From Streptomyces sp. CC53 (GTDB lineage: Bacteria > Actinomycetota > Actinomycetes > Streptomycetales > Streptomycetaceae), in the NCBI RefSeq assembly GCF_001865245.1, contig NZ_MKXB01000151.1, positions 44,799 through 108,798 of the forward strand: a DNA stretch of 64,000 nt, read 5' to 3'. The position numbers were made by a program, and so were the translations under genes. This document shows positions 36,595-45,299 of the stretch, piece after piece; within the stretch, counting starts at the first letter, position 1, and each line of letters begins with the position of its first letter. Under the pieces are notes generated by a model, which was not told the origin of the DNA, made no database searches, and worked only from the letters and a program-made list of their open reading frames with translations.

Positions 36595-37806
36595 ATGTCC
36601 AGTATGGACGAAGCCACCCCGAACACGCCATCGCTTCCCGCCGAGTGCCCGCCGGTCGCCATCCCCGGCCAGCCAACCGCCCCGTCGCCCACCGCAGACC
36701 CCGAGGGCGTAGAGGTCCTGGACCTGCTCCGGGAGACGATCCGGCGCTACGTCGTGATGCCGAGCGACGAAGCCCTGACCGCGACCACGCTGTGGGCGGC
36801 GGCGACCCACCTGCAGACGGTCTGGCAGCACGCTCCGCGCCTGGCGGTGGTCGGACCGGCCAAGCGGTGCGGGAAGTCGCGGCTCCTCGAAGTCCTGATC
36901 GAGGCGGTCCACGAGCCGCTGATCACGGTCAACGCCTCCGCCGCCGCGATCTTCCGCTCGATCGGCGCGGGCGACCCGCCCACACTCCTCGTCGACGAGG
37001 TCGACACCATCTTCGGCAGCGCGAAGGTCGCGGAGAAGAACGAGGAGATGCGCGGCCTGCTCAACGCCGGCCACCAACGCAACCGGCCCACCCTGCGCGT
37101 CACCGGCCCCAACCACGAGGTGGTCAAGTTCGACACCTTCGCCATGGCCGCCCTCGCCGGAATCGGCGACCTGCCCGACACGATCATGGACCGGTCGGTC
37201 GTCATTCGGATGCGGCGACGAGCCGGGACCGAGAAGGTCAGCTTCTGGCGCTACGGCCGTGACGACCTGGCGGTACGCGAGCTCCGTACGCGGCTGACGG
37301 CCTGGCTGGCGTCCGTACGCGAGAAGGCGCTCGCCCTGGAGCCGAAGATGCCGGTCGAGGACCGCGCCGCCGACACGTGGGCGCCGCTGATCAGCATCGC
37401 CGACCTCGCGGGCGGACACTGGCCCGTGCTGGCCCGCACCGCCTGCACAGCCATGACCGACTACGAGTCCGGGCGCGACGAGGACGGCGGACTGAAGATC
37501 CGCATCCTCGCCGACATTCGCCGTGCCTTCGCCTCCGAGGGCGACCAGCCGGCGATCCGCACCGGCCGCCTCCTGGAGATCCTCAACGCCGACCCTGAGG
37601 CGCCCTGGGCCGAGCACAGTCCCAACGGGCTCACCCCTCGCGGGCTGCAGATCCTGCTCCAGGACTACGGCATCAAGTCGGGCAACCGCCGCTTCCCCGG
37701 CGGCCACCAGGCCAAGGGCTTCACCCGCGCCCAGTTCACCGACGCCTGGACCCGCTACTGCCCGCCCGAGGCAGCTCCCACGCTCCCCGTCGAGCCCGGG
37801 GCCTGA
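36595..37806 (+). CDS. DUF3631 ATPase, candidate replication protein
   Basis: 403 aa. A P-loop GPAKRCGKSRLLE (residues 87-99), Walker B LLVDEVDTIFG (132-142), and GLLNAGHQRNRP with RVTGPNHEVVKFDTFA are typical of DUF3631 helicase-like proteins from phages and actinomycete integrative elements, where they occur with primases or replication initiators. I infer a role in replication of the excised element. An upstream in-frame ATG at 36487 lacks a ribosome binding site. The repeat field just downstream is a candidate origin. Confidence 0.8.
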   Translation: MSSMDEATPNTPSLPAECPPVAIPGQPTAPSPTADPEGVEVLDLLRETIRRYVVMPSDEALTATTLWAAATHLQTVWQHAPRLAVVGPAKRCGKSRLLEVLIEAVHEPLITVNASAAAIFRSIGAGDPPTLLVDEVDTIFGSAKVAEKNEEMRGLLNAGHQRNRPTLRVTGPNHEVVKFDTFAMAALAGIGDLPDTIMDRSVVIRMRRRAGTEKVSFWRYGRDDLAVRELRTRLTAWLASVREKALALEPKMPVEDRAADTWAPLISIADLAGGHWPVLARTACTAMTDYESGRDEDGGLKIRILADIRRAFASEGDQPAIRTGRLLEILNADPEAPWAEHSPNGLTPRGLQILLQDYGIKSGNRRFPGGHQAKGFTRAQFTDAWTRYCPPEAAPTLPVEPGA

Positions 37807-37814
37807 CCCTCCCT

Positions 37815-37940
37815 GACTCGTCCCACTCGTCCCCGCGCAGGTCAGCGCGGGGACGAGTCACCGACCCGCAACGAGTCGACTCGACATCACCGCCCCACCC
37901 GTACCTGCCCTGACCAGCGGCGGGACGAGTGGGACGAGTC
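37815..37940. repeat. Iteron-like repeat field, candidate replication origin
   Basis: The heptamer GACGAGT occurs five times in 126 bases: inverted at 37816-37822 and 37825-37831, direct at 37852-37858, 37924-37930 and 37933-37939. A perfect 19-bp inverted repeat joins 37815-37833 with 37922-37940. A competing 14-bp hairpin joins 37825-37838 with 37845-37858. The palindrome CGAGTCGACTCG sits between (37872-37883). It lies immediately after the ATPase gene. Confidence 0.7.
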
Positions 37941-38003
37941 CCCACCGCCCACGGCCGCCAACGCCACGGCGGCCACACCCTTCCCCACCTGGAGACCACC
38001 CCC

Positions 38004-39101
38004 TTGCACTTCCCTGCCCCAAGCGCCCCGGCAGCGATACGCAGCATCCGCGCCCGCATCGCGCGGCTCACCTCGGCCCCCGAGGACGAGGCCCTCAAAC
38101 AGAACGACGATCCTGACGACGCAGGCCGAGCACCCGCACGCGCCGGGCGTCGTCGCTTGAACAGCCCCGGACGCTTCGCCCTCGTCCTCGGCCTGGTGGC
38201 CGTCGTCCTCATGGCCTTCCGGGTCTCATGGAACGCGCTGTCCGACGTGGCCCGCGCCATCGGCGCCGACTCCACTGCTGCCTTTCTCTACCCGATCGTC
38301 GTCGACGGCCTGATGGCCCTCGCGCTGATCGCCACACTCGTGCTGACCGGACCCGACCGGAAGTTCGCGCTGCGAGTCCTGGCGACCTACACGATCGCCA
38401 GCCTCCTGCTGAACTACGTGCACGGCCTCGTACCCGCCCTGCACACCGACTCGATCCGGTGGGGCCGACTGACCGACCTGGACTACGCGAACTGGACCCT
38501 CGTACTACTGGCGACCTCACTCCCGGTCGGGTCGATCTACTTCGGCTCGGACCTCGTGGCCAAGGTGCTGCACCACAACCCCGAGTCGGCCGACTCCCCC
38601 GAAACGACCTCTACCCGGTCGGCCGGCGGCCAGGCCCCACGGTCGACGCCTGACCGGCCCGAATCGGTCTCTGAGCAGCTGACCGAGTCGGCCCCCATGG
38701 AGGCCACCGAGGCACCTGCCACGGGGCCGACCGAGGGAACCGAAGCGGCTCCCGCCACCCGACCGCCTCGGCCGGCCACGGTGGCGCAGTCGACCGGAGC
38801 CGCCCCGCGTCGGGCGACCGGTCGGGTCCCCGACGCCGCCAAGTCGACCGCCGACCGCACCCGCACCGACGCCGAAGTCCTCGATAAGGCCCGAGTCCTG
38901 ACCGCCGACTGGACCGACGACCAGCTCACCGCCGTGCGGCTGCGTACCGAGCTACGGATCGGCCAGAAACCGGCCCGCATTCTGCGCGACCAACTGCAGG
39001 CCGAGCGCGCCAGCAAGGCCCAGCCCGTCACAGACGACGACTTCAAGGTCGGTCCGGCTGGCGGACCCGACGAAGCTGCCATCCCCGTCGGCACCGTCTG
39101 A
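38004..39101 (+). CDS. DUF2637 membrane protein
   Basis: 365 aa. Four hydrophobic segments lie between about residues 50 and 190 (FALVLGLVAVVLMAF, AAFLYPIVVDGLMALALIA, TYTIASLLLNYVHGL, WTLVLLATSLPVGSIYFGS). The C-terminus is disordered and Thr/Ala/Pro-rich, ending with a helix-turn-helix-like stretch, LTAVRLRTELRIGQKPA. DUF2637 proteins are standard in Streptomyces plasmids and integrative elements and are thought to help transfer or spreading. TTG at 38004 follows GGAG by 9 bases; an ATG at 37929 lies within the repeat field and has no ribosome binding site. Confidence 0.85.
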   Translation: MHFPAPSAPAAIRSIRARIARLTSAPEDEALKQNDDPDDAGRAPARAGRRRLNSPGRFALVLGLVAVVLMAFRVSWNALSDVARAIGADSTAAFLYPIVVDGLMALALIATLVLTGPDRKFALRVLATYTIASLLLNYVHGLVPALHTDSIRWGRLTDLDYANWTLVLLATSLPVGSIYFGSDLVAKVLHHNPESADSPETTSTRSAGGQAPRSTPDRPESVSEQLTESAPMEATEAPATGPTEGTEAAPATRPPRPATVAQSTGAAPRRATGRVPDAAKSTADRTRTDAEVLDKARVLTADWTDDQLTAVRLRTELRIGQKPARILRDQLQAERASKAQPVTDDDFKVGPAGGPDEAAIPVGTV

Positions 39102-39133
39102 CCCCCGCAAAGACACCCACCCTTCCGGCGCAT

Positions 39134-39169
39134 CCCGTGTCCCCGTGCAGCCGAGCACGGGGACACGGG
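39134..39169. repeat. 14-bp inverted repeat, candidate oriT or terminator
   Basis: A perfect stem, CCCGTGTCCCCGTG / CACGGGGACACGGG, with an 8-base loop, between the DUF2637 gene and mobC. Origins of transfer in mobilizable elements often lie directly before mobC and contain such a repeat. A terminator for the DUF2637 gene is the other reading. Confidence 0.5.
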
Positions 39170-39206
39170 GGCCGCACACAGCCAAGCACCCACGGAGAAC
39201 CGATCC

Positions 39207-39827
39207 ATGCACGACCCGAATCACGAACTCCCCACCACCCAACAGGAGACGACTACCCACCTCAACCGCGCAGCAAGGTATGGCGTTGGACCGTCCAAGG
39301 GCCGGTCCAACGCGGAAGCCTCCGCCCCAGGGGTGGCGGAGGCAGGTCCCCGGCGCGAGGGCGCACCGGGGCAGGGGGTCGTGCGTGCCGCCGACGAGGC
39401 CGCGCTGCGTCGCATCGCCCGCCGTCGCGCCCGCCAGGACGTGCAGCGCAAGGAGCGTGTCGACGTCCGCTACAGCGCCGACGAGAAGCAGGCGATCCTC
39501 GCCGAGGCCCGCCGCCTCGGCCTGGCCGGCGCGCACCTCGTCGGCGCCATCGTCATGGCCCACCTGAACGGCGACCTCGCCCTGCCCGCACAGCGCACCG
39601 CCACCGACGACCTCATCGACGAGTACGCAGCCCTGCGCGAGCAGGTTTCCAGCATCGGCCGGAACGTGAACCAGATCGCCAAACGCCTCAACAAGGGCGG
39701 CACGACACACCCTGTGGACATCGCAGTCCTCGCCGAGACCGGACGGCTCTTGGCCCTGGTCCAGGATGCGGTCACGGCGGTCGACACCGCCGCCCATGGG
39801 GCCGCCACAAACCGTTGGGCGGCCTGA
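39207..39827 (+). CDS. mobC: MobC-like mobilization protein
   Basis: 206 aa. An unstructured basic N-terminus is followed by RKERVDVRYSADEKQAILAEARRLGLAG, a ribbon-helix-helix-like DNA-binding part, and the signature SSIGRNVNQIAKRLNKGG of MobC relaxosome accessory proteins. It should bind oriT and assist the relaxase. The stop is directly followed by the relaxase TTG, so they are co-translated. Confidence 0.88.
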   Translation: MHDPNHELPTTQQETTTHLNRAARYGVGPSKGRSNAEASAPGVAEAGPRREGAPGQGVVRAADEAALRRIARRRARQDVQRKERVDVRYSADEKQAILAEARRLGLAGAHLVGAIVMAHLNGDLALPAQRTATDDLIDEYAALREQVSSIGRNVNQIAKRLNKGGTTHPVDIAVLAETGRLLALVQDAVTAVDTAAHGAATNRWAA

Positions 39828-41477
39828 TTGATCGCGAACATCGTCAAGCCCGGCCACAAGACCAGGGGCGTCCTGAACTACCTCTACGGGCCCGGCCGCG
39901 CCAACGAACACACCGACCCCCACCTCGTCGCCGCGTGGGACGACTTCGTGCCCGACCCCGGCCGCAACCCCGCCGCCACCCTCGCCCAGCTCGCCGACGT
40001 CCTCGACCTGCGGGTCAAGCAGGCCGGCCCCAAGGCGCCGAAGAACCACGTCTGGCACTGCTCGATCCGCGCCGCCCCCGAAGACCGCCACCTGACCGAC
40101 GACGAGTGGGCCGCCATCGCCCGCCGCGTCCTGGACGCCACCGGCATCGCCCCGGACGGCGACCCCGACGCCTGCCGCTGGGTCGCCGTCCGCCACGCCG
40201 ACGACCACATCCACATCGTCGCCACCAAGGTCCGCGGCGACCTCCGCCCGCCCCGCAACTGGAACGACTTCCTGCGCGCCGACAAGGAACTCGTCGCCAT
40301 CGAGAAGGAGTACGGGCTCCGCCAGGTCCCGCGCGGCGACCGCACCGCCGCCAAACGCCCCACCCGAGCCGAACAGGAGAAGGCCCAGCGCACCGGCCGC
40401 GCCACAACCGCCCGCGAACGCCTGCGCACCACCGCCCGCACCCTCCTCGCAGTAGCCACGACACCGGAGGAGTTCTTCCGCCTCCTCGAAGGCTCCGGAA
40501 CTCTCGTGGAGATCCAGCGATTCCCGTCCGGTGACATCCGCGGCTACAAGGTCGCCCTCGCCGGCGACATCAACAAGGACGGCCAGCCCGTCTGGTTCTC
40601 CGGCTCCACCCTCGCCCCCGACCTCTCCTACCCCAAGATCCGCGAACGCCTCACCGCCACCGACACCAGTCCAGCGGCGCCGTCGGAGTCCCATGCCTGG
40701 CGTCGCCTCGCCCGGGCCACTGACCGGGTGCCCGAGCTCCTCGACCACAGCAAGGACAAGGCCGGACAGGCGCACATCACCGTCCTCGCCGAAACCCTCG
40801 ACATCCTGCCCCTCGCCGTCCCACCGGGCCTGCGGCCCGGACTCCTGCAGGCAGCCACCGCCTTCGAGCGGGCCAGCCGCTCCCGCATCCGCGCCCAACA
40901 CCAGCAGGCTCAGGCCACCCGCCGGGCGGTGAAGGCGATCCTGCGGGAACCCGCCCCGAAGGACGGAGTCCTGCTCGCGGTCCTCGTCGACGCCGTTCTG
41001 TTGGCGGCCGTGGCCGCGCAGCACTGGCACCGCACCCGTGGCCACAACCAACAGGCGGAGGCCGCACGGCAGGCAGCCGAGCATCTCCGGGCCGCGTACC
41101 AGGTCGCGGCAGCCGAGCCGCTGGCCGTGATCCACCGGCGAGGAACCGAGCTGCCCGAGTGGCTTCGTCTCCAGCAGGCGGCGACCGTGCGCCGAGCGCT
41201 CCCGGAACAGGCCGAACAGATCCTCGCCGAGCCCGGCTGGCCCGCCCTCGCAGCCACCCTCGCCCAAGCCGGCACGGCCGGCCACAACCCCGCCGCCCTC
41301 CTCACCGAAGCCACCGCCCAACGAGAACTCGACACCGCCACCAGCGTCAGCGAAGTCCTCACCTGGCGGCTGCACCGCCTCGCCGACCTGACCCAACGCA
41401 CCACCAGCCGTGCCCCGGCACCCCAGTCGGCTCCCTACCGTCCCGTCCGCACCGACCAGCAGCACCGCACGCGCTGA
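39828..41477 (+). CDS. mobA: Relaxase
   Basis: 549 aa. The N-terminal relaxase domain has the tyrosine candidate in VLNYLYGPG (Tyr18/Tyr20), HVWHCSIRA, and the metal-binding triad HADDHIHIV (residues 123-131). It nicks oriT and pilots the DNA strand in conjugation. The rest is helical and Ala/Arg-rich, with one hydrophobic segment (GVLLAVLVDAVLLAAVAA) that may tether it to the membrane. TTG at 39828 abuts the mobC stop. No coupling ATPase of its own follows, so it would rely on a helper. Confidence 0.88.
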   Translation: MIANIVKPGHKTRGVLNYLYGPGRANEHTDPHLVAAWDDFVPDPGRNPAATLAQLADVLDLRVKQAGPKAPKNHVWHCSIRAAPEDRHLTDDEWAAIARRVLDATGIAPDGDPDACRWVAVRHADDHIHIVATKVRGDLRPPRNWNDFLRADKELVAIEKEYGLRQVPRGDRTAAKRPTRAEQEKAQRTGRATTARERLRTTARTLLAVATTPEEFFRLLEGSGTLVEIQRFPSGDIRGYKVALAGDINKDGQPVWFSGSTLAPDLSYPKIRERLTATDTSPAAPSESHAWRRLARATDRVPELLDHSKDKAGQAHITVLAETLDILPLAVPPGLRPGLLQAATAFERASRSRIRAQHQQAQATRRAVKAILREPAPKDGVLLAVLVDAVLLAAVAAQHWHRTRGHNQQAEAARQAAEHLRAAYQVAAAEPLAVIHRRGTELPEWLRLQQAATVRRALPEQAEQILAEPGWPALAATLAQAGTAGHNPAALLTEATAQRELDTATSVSEVLTWRLHRLADLTQRTTSRAPAPQSAPYRPVRTDQQHRTR

Positions 41478-41509
41478 ACCCCATCCCGCCATCCGACAAG
41501 GAGCACACC

Positions 41510-42412
41510 CTGAAGTCCCACCCCACCGCCAGCATGTTCCCGATGCTCAGCCAGGACGAGCTGCTCGACCTCGCCGAGTCCATCAAGGCCGAGGGCCAGC
41601 ACAGGGACATCGTCCTCGACGCCGACGGCGTCCTGCTCGACGGCCGCAACCGCCTCGCCGCCTGCGAGATCGCCGGCGTCGAGCCCCGCTTCACCACCTA
41701 CACCGGCAGCAACCCGACGGCGCTGATCCTCTCCAACAACGTGTACCGCCGGCACATCAGCAAGGGCCAGCAGGCAATGATCACCGCCATGGCTTGTTCC
41801 ATTTCGGGACACTCCCTGCGGGACCTGGCCAAGCTCCACGGCCTCAGCCGCAGCCGCCTCTCCGCCGCCAACGTCGTCCTCGAACACTCCCCCAACCTCG
41901 CCGAACAGGTCCGCATCGGCACCCTCAGCCTCGACAACGCCTACAACACGGTCGCTGAGGACAAGGCTCGGGCCGCCGCCCGCCAGGAGCAGTACGATCT
42001 CCTCCGCGAGCACGCCCCCGACCTCGCCGAACAGGTCACTGAAAGCCAGATCGCCCTCGCCGACGCCACAGCGGCGCTGAACGAGCGGCTGGAGACGGAA
42101 CGGCTCCGGCAGTACGTGATCAACGCCGACACCGTGCGCCTCGTCGATGGCGACACCACCCCACCTCTGGCCGAGCTCGTCGAACGGGGAGACATCACCT
42201 GGCCCGAGGCACACCAGCGCGCCGAGGAGTTCGCCGTCCATCGACGGGACACCATCCAGCGATCCAGGCAGGCTCTCCATCTCATCGCCGAGCACTGGAC
42301 CGCCGTCCAGGACCTCGCTACCCGACCCGACACCCCCTACGCCCACGAGATCCTCGACGGCCTCGCGCCCGAAGCCCGCTCCCTCGCCCAGGCCCTGATC
42401 ACCCTGGCCTGA
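41510..42412 (+). CDS. ParB-like nuclease-domain protein
   Basis: 300 aa from a CTG at 41510, placed six bases after AAGGAG; the first ATG (41534, MFPMLSQDELL) has no ribosome binding site. Residues ~8-90 are the ParB/Spo0J N-terminal fold: LAESIKAEGQHRDIVLD, DGRNRLAACEIAG. Next is the helix-turn-helix LRDLAKLHGLSRSRLSAANVVL and a helical C-terminus. ParB-fold proteins bind CTP or DNA. No ParA is present, so partitioning is not certain; regulation or replication control is possible. It closes the mobilization operon before a terminator. Confidence 0.78.
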   Translation: MKSHPTASMFPMLSQDELLDLAESIKAEGQHRDIVLDADGVLLDGRNRLAACEIAGVEPRFTTYTGSNPTALILSNNVYRRHISKGQQAMITAMACSISGHSLRDLAKLHGLSRSRLSAANVVLEHSPNLAEQVRIGTLSLDNAYNTVAEDKARAAARQEQYDLLREHAPDLAEQVTESQIALADATAALNERLETERLRQYVINADTVRLVDGDTTPPLAELVERGDITWPEAHQRAEEFAVHRRDTIQRSRQALHLIAEHWTAVQDLATRPDTPYAHEILDGLAPEARSLAQALITLA

Positions 42413-42426
42413 TACGACACATACTC

Positions 42427-42459
42427 CTTGGGGCTGGCGTCGAACGCGCCGGCCCCAAG
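42427..42459 (+). terminator. Terminator after ParB-like gene
   Basis: A 13-bp stem, CTTGGGGCTGGCG / CGCCGGCCCCAAG, with one G-T pair and a 7-base loop, 14 bases past the stop. It separates the mobilization operon from the convergent small gene. Confidence 0.75.
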
Positions 42460-42504
42460 CGGCTTGTCTCCTCCGAACAGGACGATTCTCAGGCGATCTA
42501 TCGG

Positions 42505-42858
42505 TCAGCGACCACGACGGTGACGACCTCGCCTCCTCCCCCCGGAGCTGTGCTGGGGAGCATGTCTCGGCGGCGCGGGGCGGGCGGGCGAATCGTGCGT
42601 CCGGAGGGAGTGCCAGATGCGTGTCTGGAGTTCCTTGATGCAGGCAGCGCAGGCGTTCATGGGTGCCTGGGCTCCGGCGACGGTGGCCGGACCGATCCAC
42701 AGGACCCTGGTCTGCTGCTGTCCGCAGTAGAGCCAGCAGACGCCGTCGACCCAGTCGTTGCCGTCGTCGGTGGTCGGCGGGTCGGGCAAGCCGCCGCGCG
42801 CGAACTCGGCGATGCCGGGGATCACCAGATGGTGCCGTAAGCCCGCCTCGGTGATCAC
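42505..42858 (-). CDS. Conserved hypothetical, Cys-rich
   Basis: 117 aa. DGVCWLYCGQQQTRVLWIGPA and APMNACAACIKEL place two Cys pairs about 35 residues apart, suggesting a zinc site. The C-terminus is basic. The family appears to be widespread in Streptomyces beside TPR regulators, but it has no known function. GTG at 42858 follows GAGGTGA. It is four bases past the GNAT stop, third in an operon with the TPR regulator. Confidence 0.65.
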   Translation of the reverse strand: MITEAGLRHHLVIPGIAEFARGGLPDPPTTDDGNDWVDGVCWLYCGQQQTRVLWIGPATVAGAQAPMNACAACIKELQTRIWHSLRTHDSPARPAPPRHAPQHSSGGRRRGRHRRGR

Positions 42859-42862
42859 CGGC

Positions 42863-43498
42863 TCACCTCGCCTGTCCGCGGTCCGCGTCAGACGACCCAG
42901 CGGGCGGCCGATTTCCGGTATCGAAGTCGCCGATCGGGGTCCACTCGTGCTCCAGGATCGAGTACGTGATCGAGTCCCGCCACGCTCCGCGCACGAAGAC
43001 GTGATCGCGGATCCGGCCGTCCTCGGTCATACCCGCCCGCAGAAGGGTCCACGCGGACGCCTCGTTGAGCGGCGAGCGGGCCGCCCAGATGCGATGGAGG
43101 CCGAGCTTCTGGAAGCCGAGCGCGCACAGCAGGTGGACGGTCTCGGTGCCGAGGCCCTTGCCCCACGCGGCCGGGTGCAGGGCGAAGCCGATGGTGGCTG
43201 CCTGCTGCGGTTCGGTCGCCAGGCGGGCGTAGCCGATCAGCTGGTGCTCGCCGCGCCGGGTGATGGCGAGGCAGTACTCGGTCCTCGGGGTGTCCGTGGC
43301 GGAGGCGATGGATCGGTCGACGATCGCCTGGACCTGCTCGGGGGTACGGGGCTCGAAACTCAGGTGCCGGGTCGCCTCGGGATCGCCGTAGATGGCCAGG
43401 AGCGCTTCGGTGTCCTCGGGTTCGACTTCGCGCAGGGCCAGGCGGGGGCCGGCCAGGTGGACTGGGGTCATGGGCGCGGAGCCTACCTGCGGGTTCAT
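42863..43498 (-). CDS. GNAT acetyltransferase (RimJ/RimL type)
   Basis: A 211-aa N-acetyltransferase. The acetyl-CoA binding motif A is AAWGKGLGTETVHLL, preceded by IGFALHP and followed by LGLHRIWAARSPLNEASAWTLLRAGM, the RimJ/RimL pattern used for protein N-termini or small amines. The target is unknown. ATG at 43498 overlaps the TPR regulator stop (ATGA), so they are coupled; an ATG at 43471 is an alternative. Confidence 0.88.
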   Translation of the reverse strand: MNPQVGSAPMTPVHLAGPRLALREVEPEDTEALLAIYGDPEATRHLSFEPRTPEQVQAIVDRSIASATDTPRTEYCLAITRRGEHQLIGYARLATEPQQAATIGFALHPAAWGKGLGTETVHLLCALGFQKLGLHRIWAARSPLNEASAWTLLRAGMTEDGRIRDHVFVRGAWRDSITYSILEHEWTPIGDFDTGNRPPAGSSDADRGQAR

Positions 43499-44934
43499 CG
43501 GACGAGGACGGAGGTCGGGGTGGCGGTGAAGGCTTCGATCTCCTCGCGCAGATCGGCCGCAGCACCGACGCTTCGTCGCCCGTCGGCGTGCAGGGCGGCG
43601 TGGACGCGCTGGGCGCTGCTGGTGATGCCGAAGTTCCGCTGCTCGATGGGGAGGTCGAGCACGGGGCGTACGGCTTCGACGGCGCCCTCGATCTCGCCGC
43701 GGGCGATGCGGGCGAGGGCGAGGTCGGTCTGCGCGCCGGCCTCGTCGCCGAAGGCCCACTCGTCCTCGGCGGCGTCGCGGTACGCGGTGACGGCGGCCTC
43801 CGACCGGCTCTCGCCGAACGCGGGGTCGTCGCCGAGGTGCACGGTGGCCTCGGCGACGTAGTACAGCTGCCGGGGCACGGGGAAGGTCATGATGCCGCCG
43901 AAGGCGTCGAGGTCGTCGGGTTCGACGGCCGCGCGGGCGTCCTCGGCCTGCTGGATGGCGGTGCGGGTGGCGTCGGCGTCGCCGATCAGGGCGTGGGCGC
44001 GGGCGGAGAGACAGGCGAGCCAGACGCCGGTCGTGCCACGGACGCTGCCGGCGACGTTCTGGCCGAGGGTGGCGTAGTCGGCGGCCTCGGCAGGGCGGCC
44101 AGCCCAGTAGGAGATGAGCGACTGCAGGGAGCGGACCCAGGCCCGCATGGCGTGGTGGTCGGCGTTGTCGGCGCACACGAAGGCGGTACGCGCCTGCATC
44201 ATCGCGGCGCTCGGGTTGCCCAGGTCGTGGCTGGCCTTGGCGAGCATGCCGGAGGTGATCCCGGCGAGCAGATACAGCTCGCGGGCCTGCAGGGGCTTGA
44301 CCCGGCCGTGCTCCAGGAGCCGGAAGGTGAGGTCCTGCACCTCGACCAGGTCGCCGAGCAGCGTCGGCAGCGCCAGCCTCGGGTACGCGGCGGTGAGCCG
44401 CCGCACTTCGTCATGGATCTGGCCCAGGGTCTCCGGGCCGATGCTGCTGCCCTCCGCCATCGCGGTGAACCGAAGCGCACGACGAGCCGCCATCGCGACC
44501 TGCCTTTCCAATTCCGTTGTGCCCGCGTCGAAGCGGGGCTCGCTGCTGAACGGGCCGCCGACAGGCAGTGCCGCTGCCTGCTCGGTGGGGAGAAGGACAG
44601 GCGCCGGCCGTGGCGGTGGGACGACGAGCAGGGGATCGGCCGCGGGTGCGGTCGGTGAAGCGGTCGGCGGTGCGGGAGCGAGAAGGAGATCGACGCCGAC
44701 GTCGAACATCGCTTCCAGTACCCGGCACTGGTCGGGGTAGGGGCGGGTCTTGACCGCGCCGCCGTACCAGCGCTCGAACTGCCGCTTCGAGACCGACAGG
44801 CCCCGGAGCCGGGGATCGTTCTCGTGCTCGGCGATCGAGCTCGCCGTCGCTTCGAACCGGAGGCGGAAGGTCTCGTAGACCTGCCAGTGCCGCCGGAGCG
44901 TCAAGACCCGTAAGAGCGTGGGAGTTTCTGCCAC
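43495..44934 (-). CDS. XRE/TPR-type regulator
   Basis: 479 aa. The first ~100 residues (HWQVYETFRLRFEATASSIAE, then LSVSKRQFERWYGG) are a helix-turn-helix variant. After a Pro/Ala linker comes a long helical repeat array (RQVAMAARRALRF to the C-terminus) typical of TPR-containing Streptomyces regulators of the XRE type, which may sense a peptide or small molecule. GTG at 44934 follows GGAGAGGA; a longer frame from 45048 lacks one. It is divergent from the beta-hydroxylase operon and probably regulates it. Confidence 0.75.
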   Translation of the reverse strand: MAETPTLLRVLTLRRHWQVYETFRLRFEATASSIAEHENDPRLRGLSVSKRQFERWYGGAVKTRPYPDQCRVLEAMFDVGVDLLLAPAPPTASPTAPAADPLLVVPPPRPAPVLLPTEQAAALPVGGPFSSEPRFDAGTTELERQVAMAARRALRFTAMAEGSSIGPETLGQIHDEVRRLTAAYPRLALPTLLGDLVEVQDLTFRLLEHGRVKPLQARELYLLAGITSGMLAKASHDLGNPSAAMMQARTAFVCADNADHHAMRAWVRSLQSLISYWAGRPAEAADYATLGQNVAGSVRGTTGVWLACLSARAHALIGDADATRTAIQQAEDARAAVEPDDLDAFGGIMTFPVPRQLYYVAEATVHLGDDPAFGESRSEAAVTAYRDAAEDEWAFGDEAGAQTDLALARIARGEIEGAVEAVRPVLDLPIEQRNFGITSSAQRVHAALHADGRRSVGAAADLREEIEAFTATPTSVLVR

Positions 44935-45299
44935 AGCGGATCCTCTCCGTCCCCGTTCGTCTCCACCCGACGATAGCCGCGTCGGATCGGCGGGAAACCC
45001 GTTCGGCGGCTCCCCGGCCGAGATGACGGCGGCCATGACGGTGGTCATGACGCACGGCCGTCACCGACCGACATCGACCGGGGCGCCGGCCATCCCGGGA
45101 GGGCGGTTCCATGACGGCGGCGGCGTCGTATCCATGCCTCACCGCCCACCTCCATGCTGAACGCCACTTCGCCGTACGTGTACTTCCTGCGGCGGAGCGT
45201 GAGATCGGGAGCTGCCTCAGCGGCTCCGGCCGATCACCCCATCCAGCACCACGTGCCCGTCGGCCCGTTCATGCGCGGGCCGGCGACGGGAGGGAACCG
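44935..45299. promoter_or_regulatory. Divergent promoter region with inverted repeat
   Basis: 365 bases between the TPR regulator and the beta-hydroxylase-like gene. CATGAC (45034-45039) and GTCATG (45044-45049) form an inverted repeat with a 4-base spacer, in a cluster of ATGACGG motifs (45022, 45035). It is a plausible operator of the TPR regulator. GGGAGGGAA before 45300 is the ribosome binding site. Confidence 0.5.
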
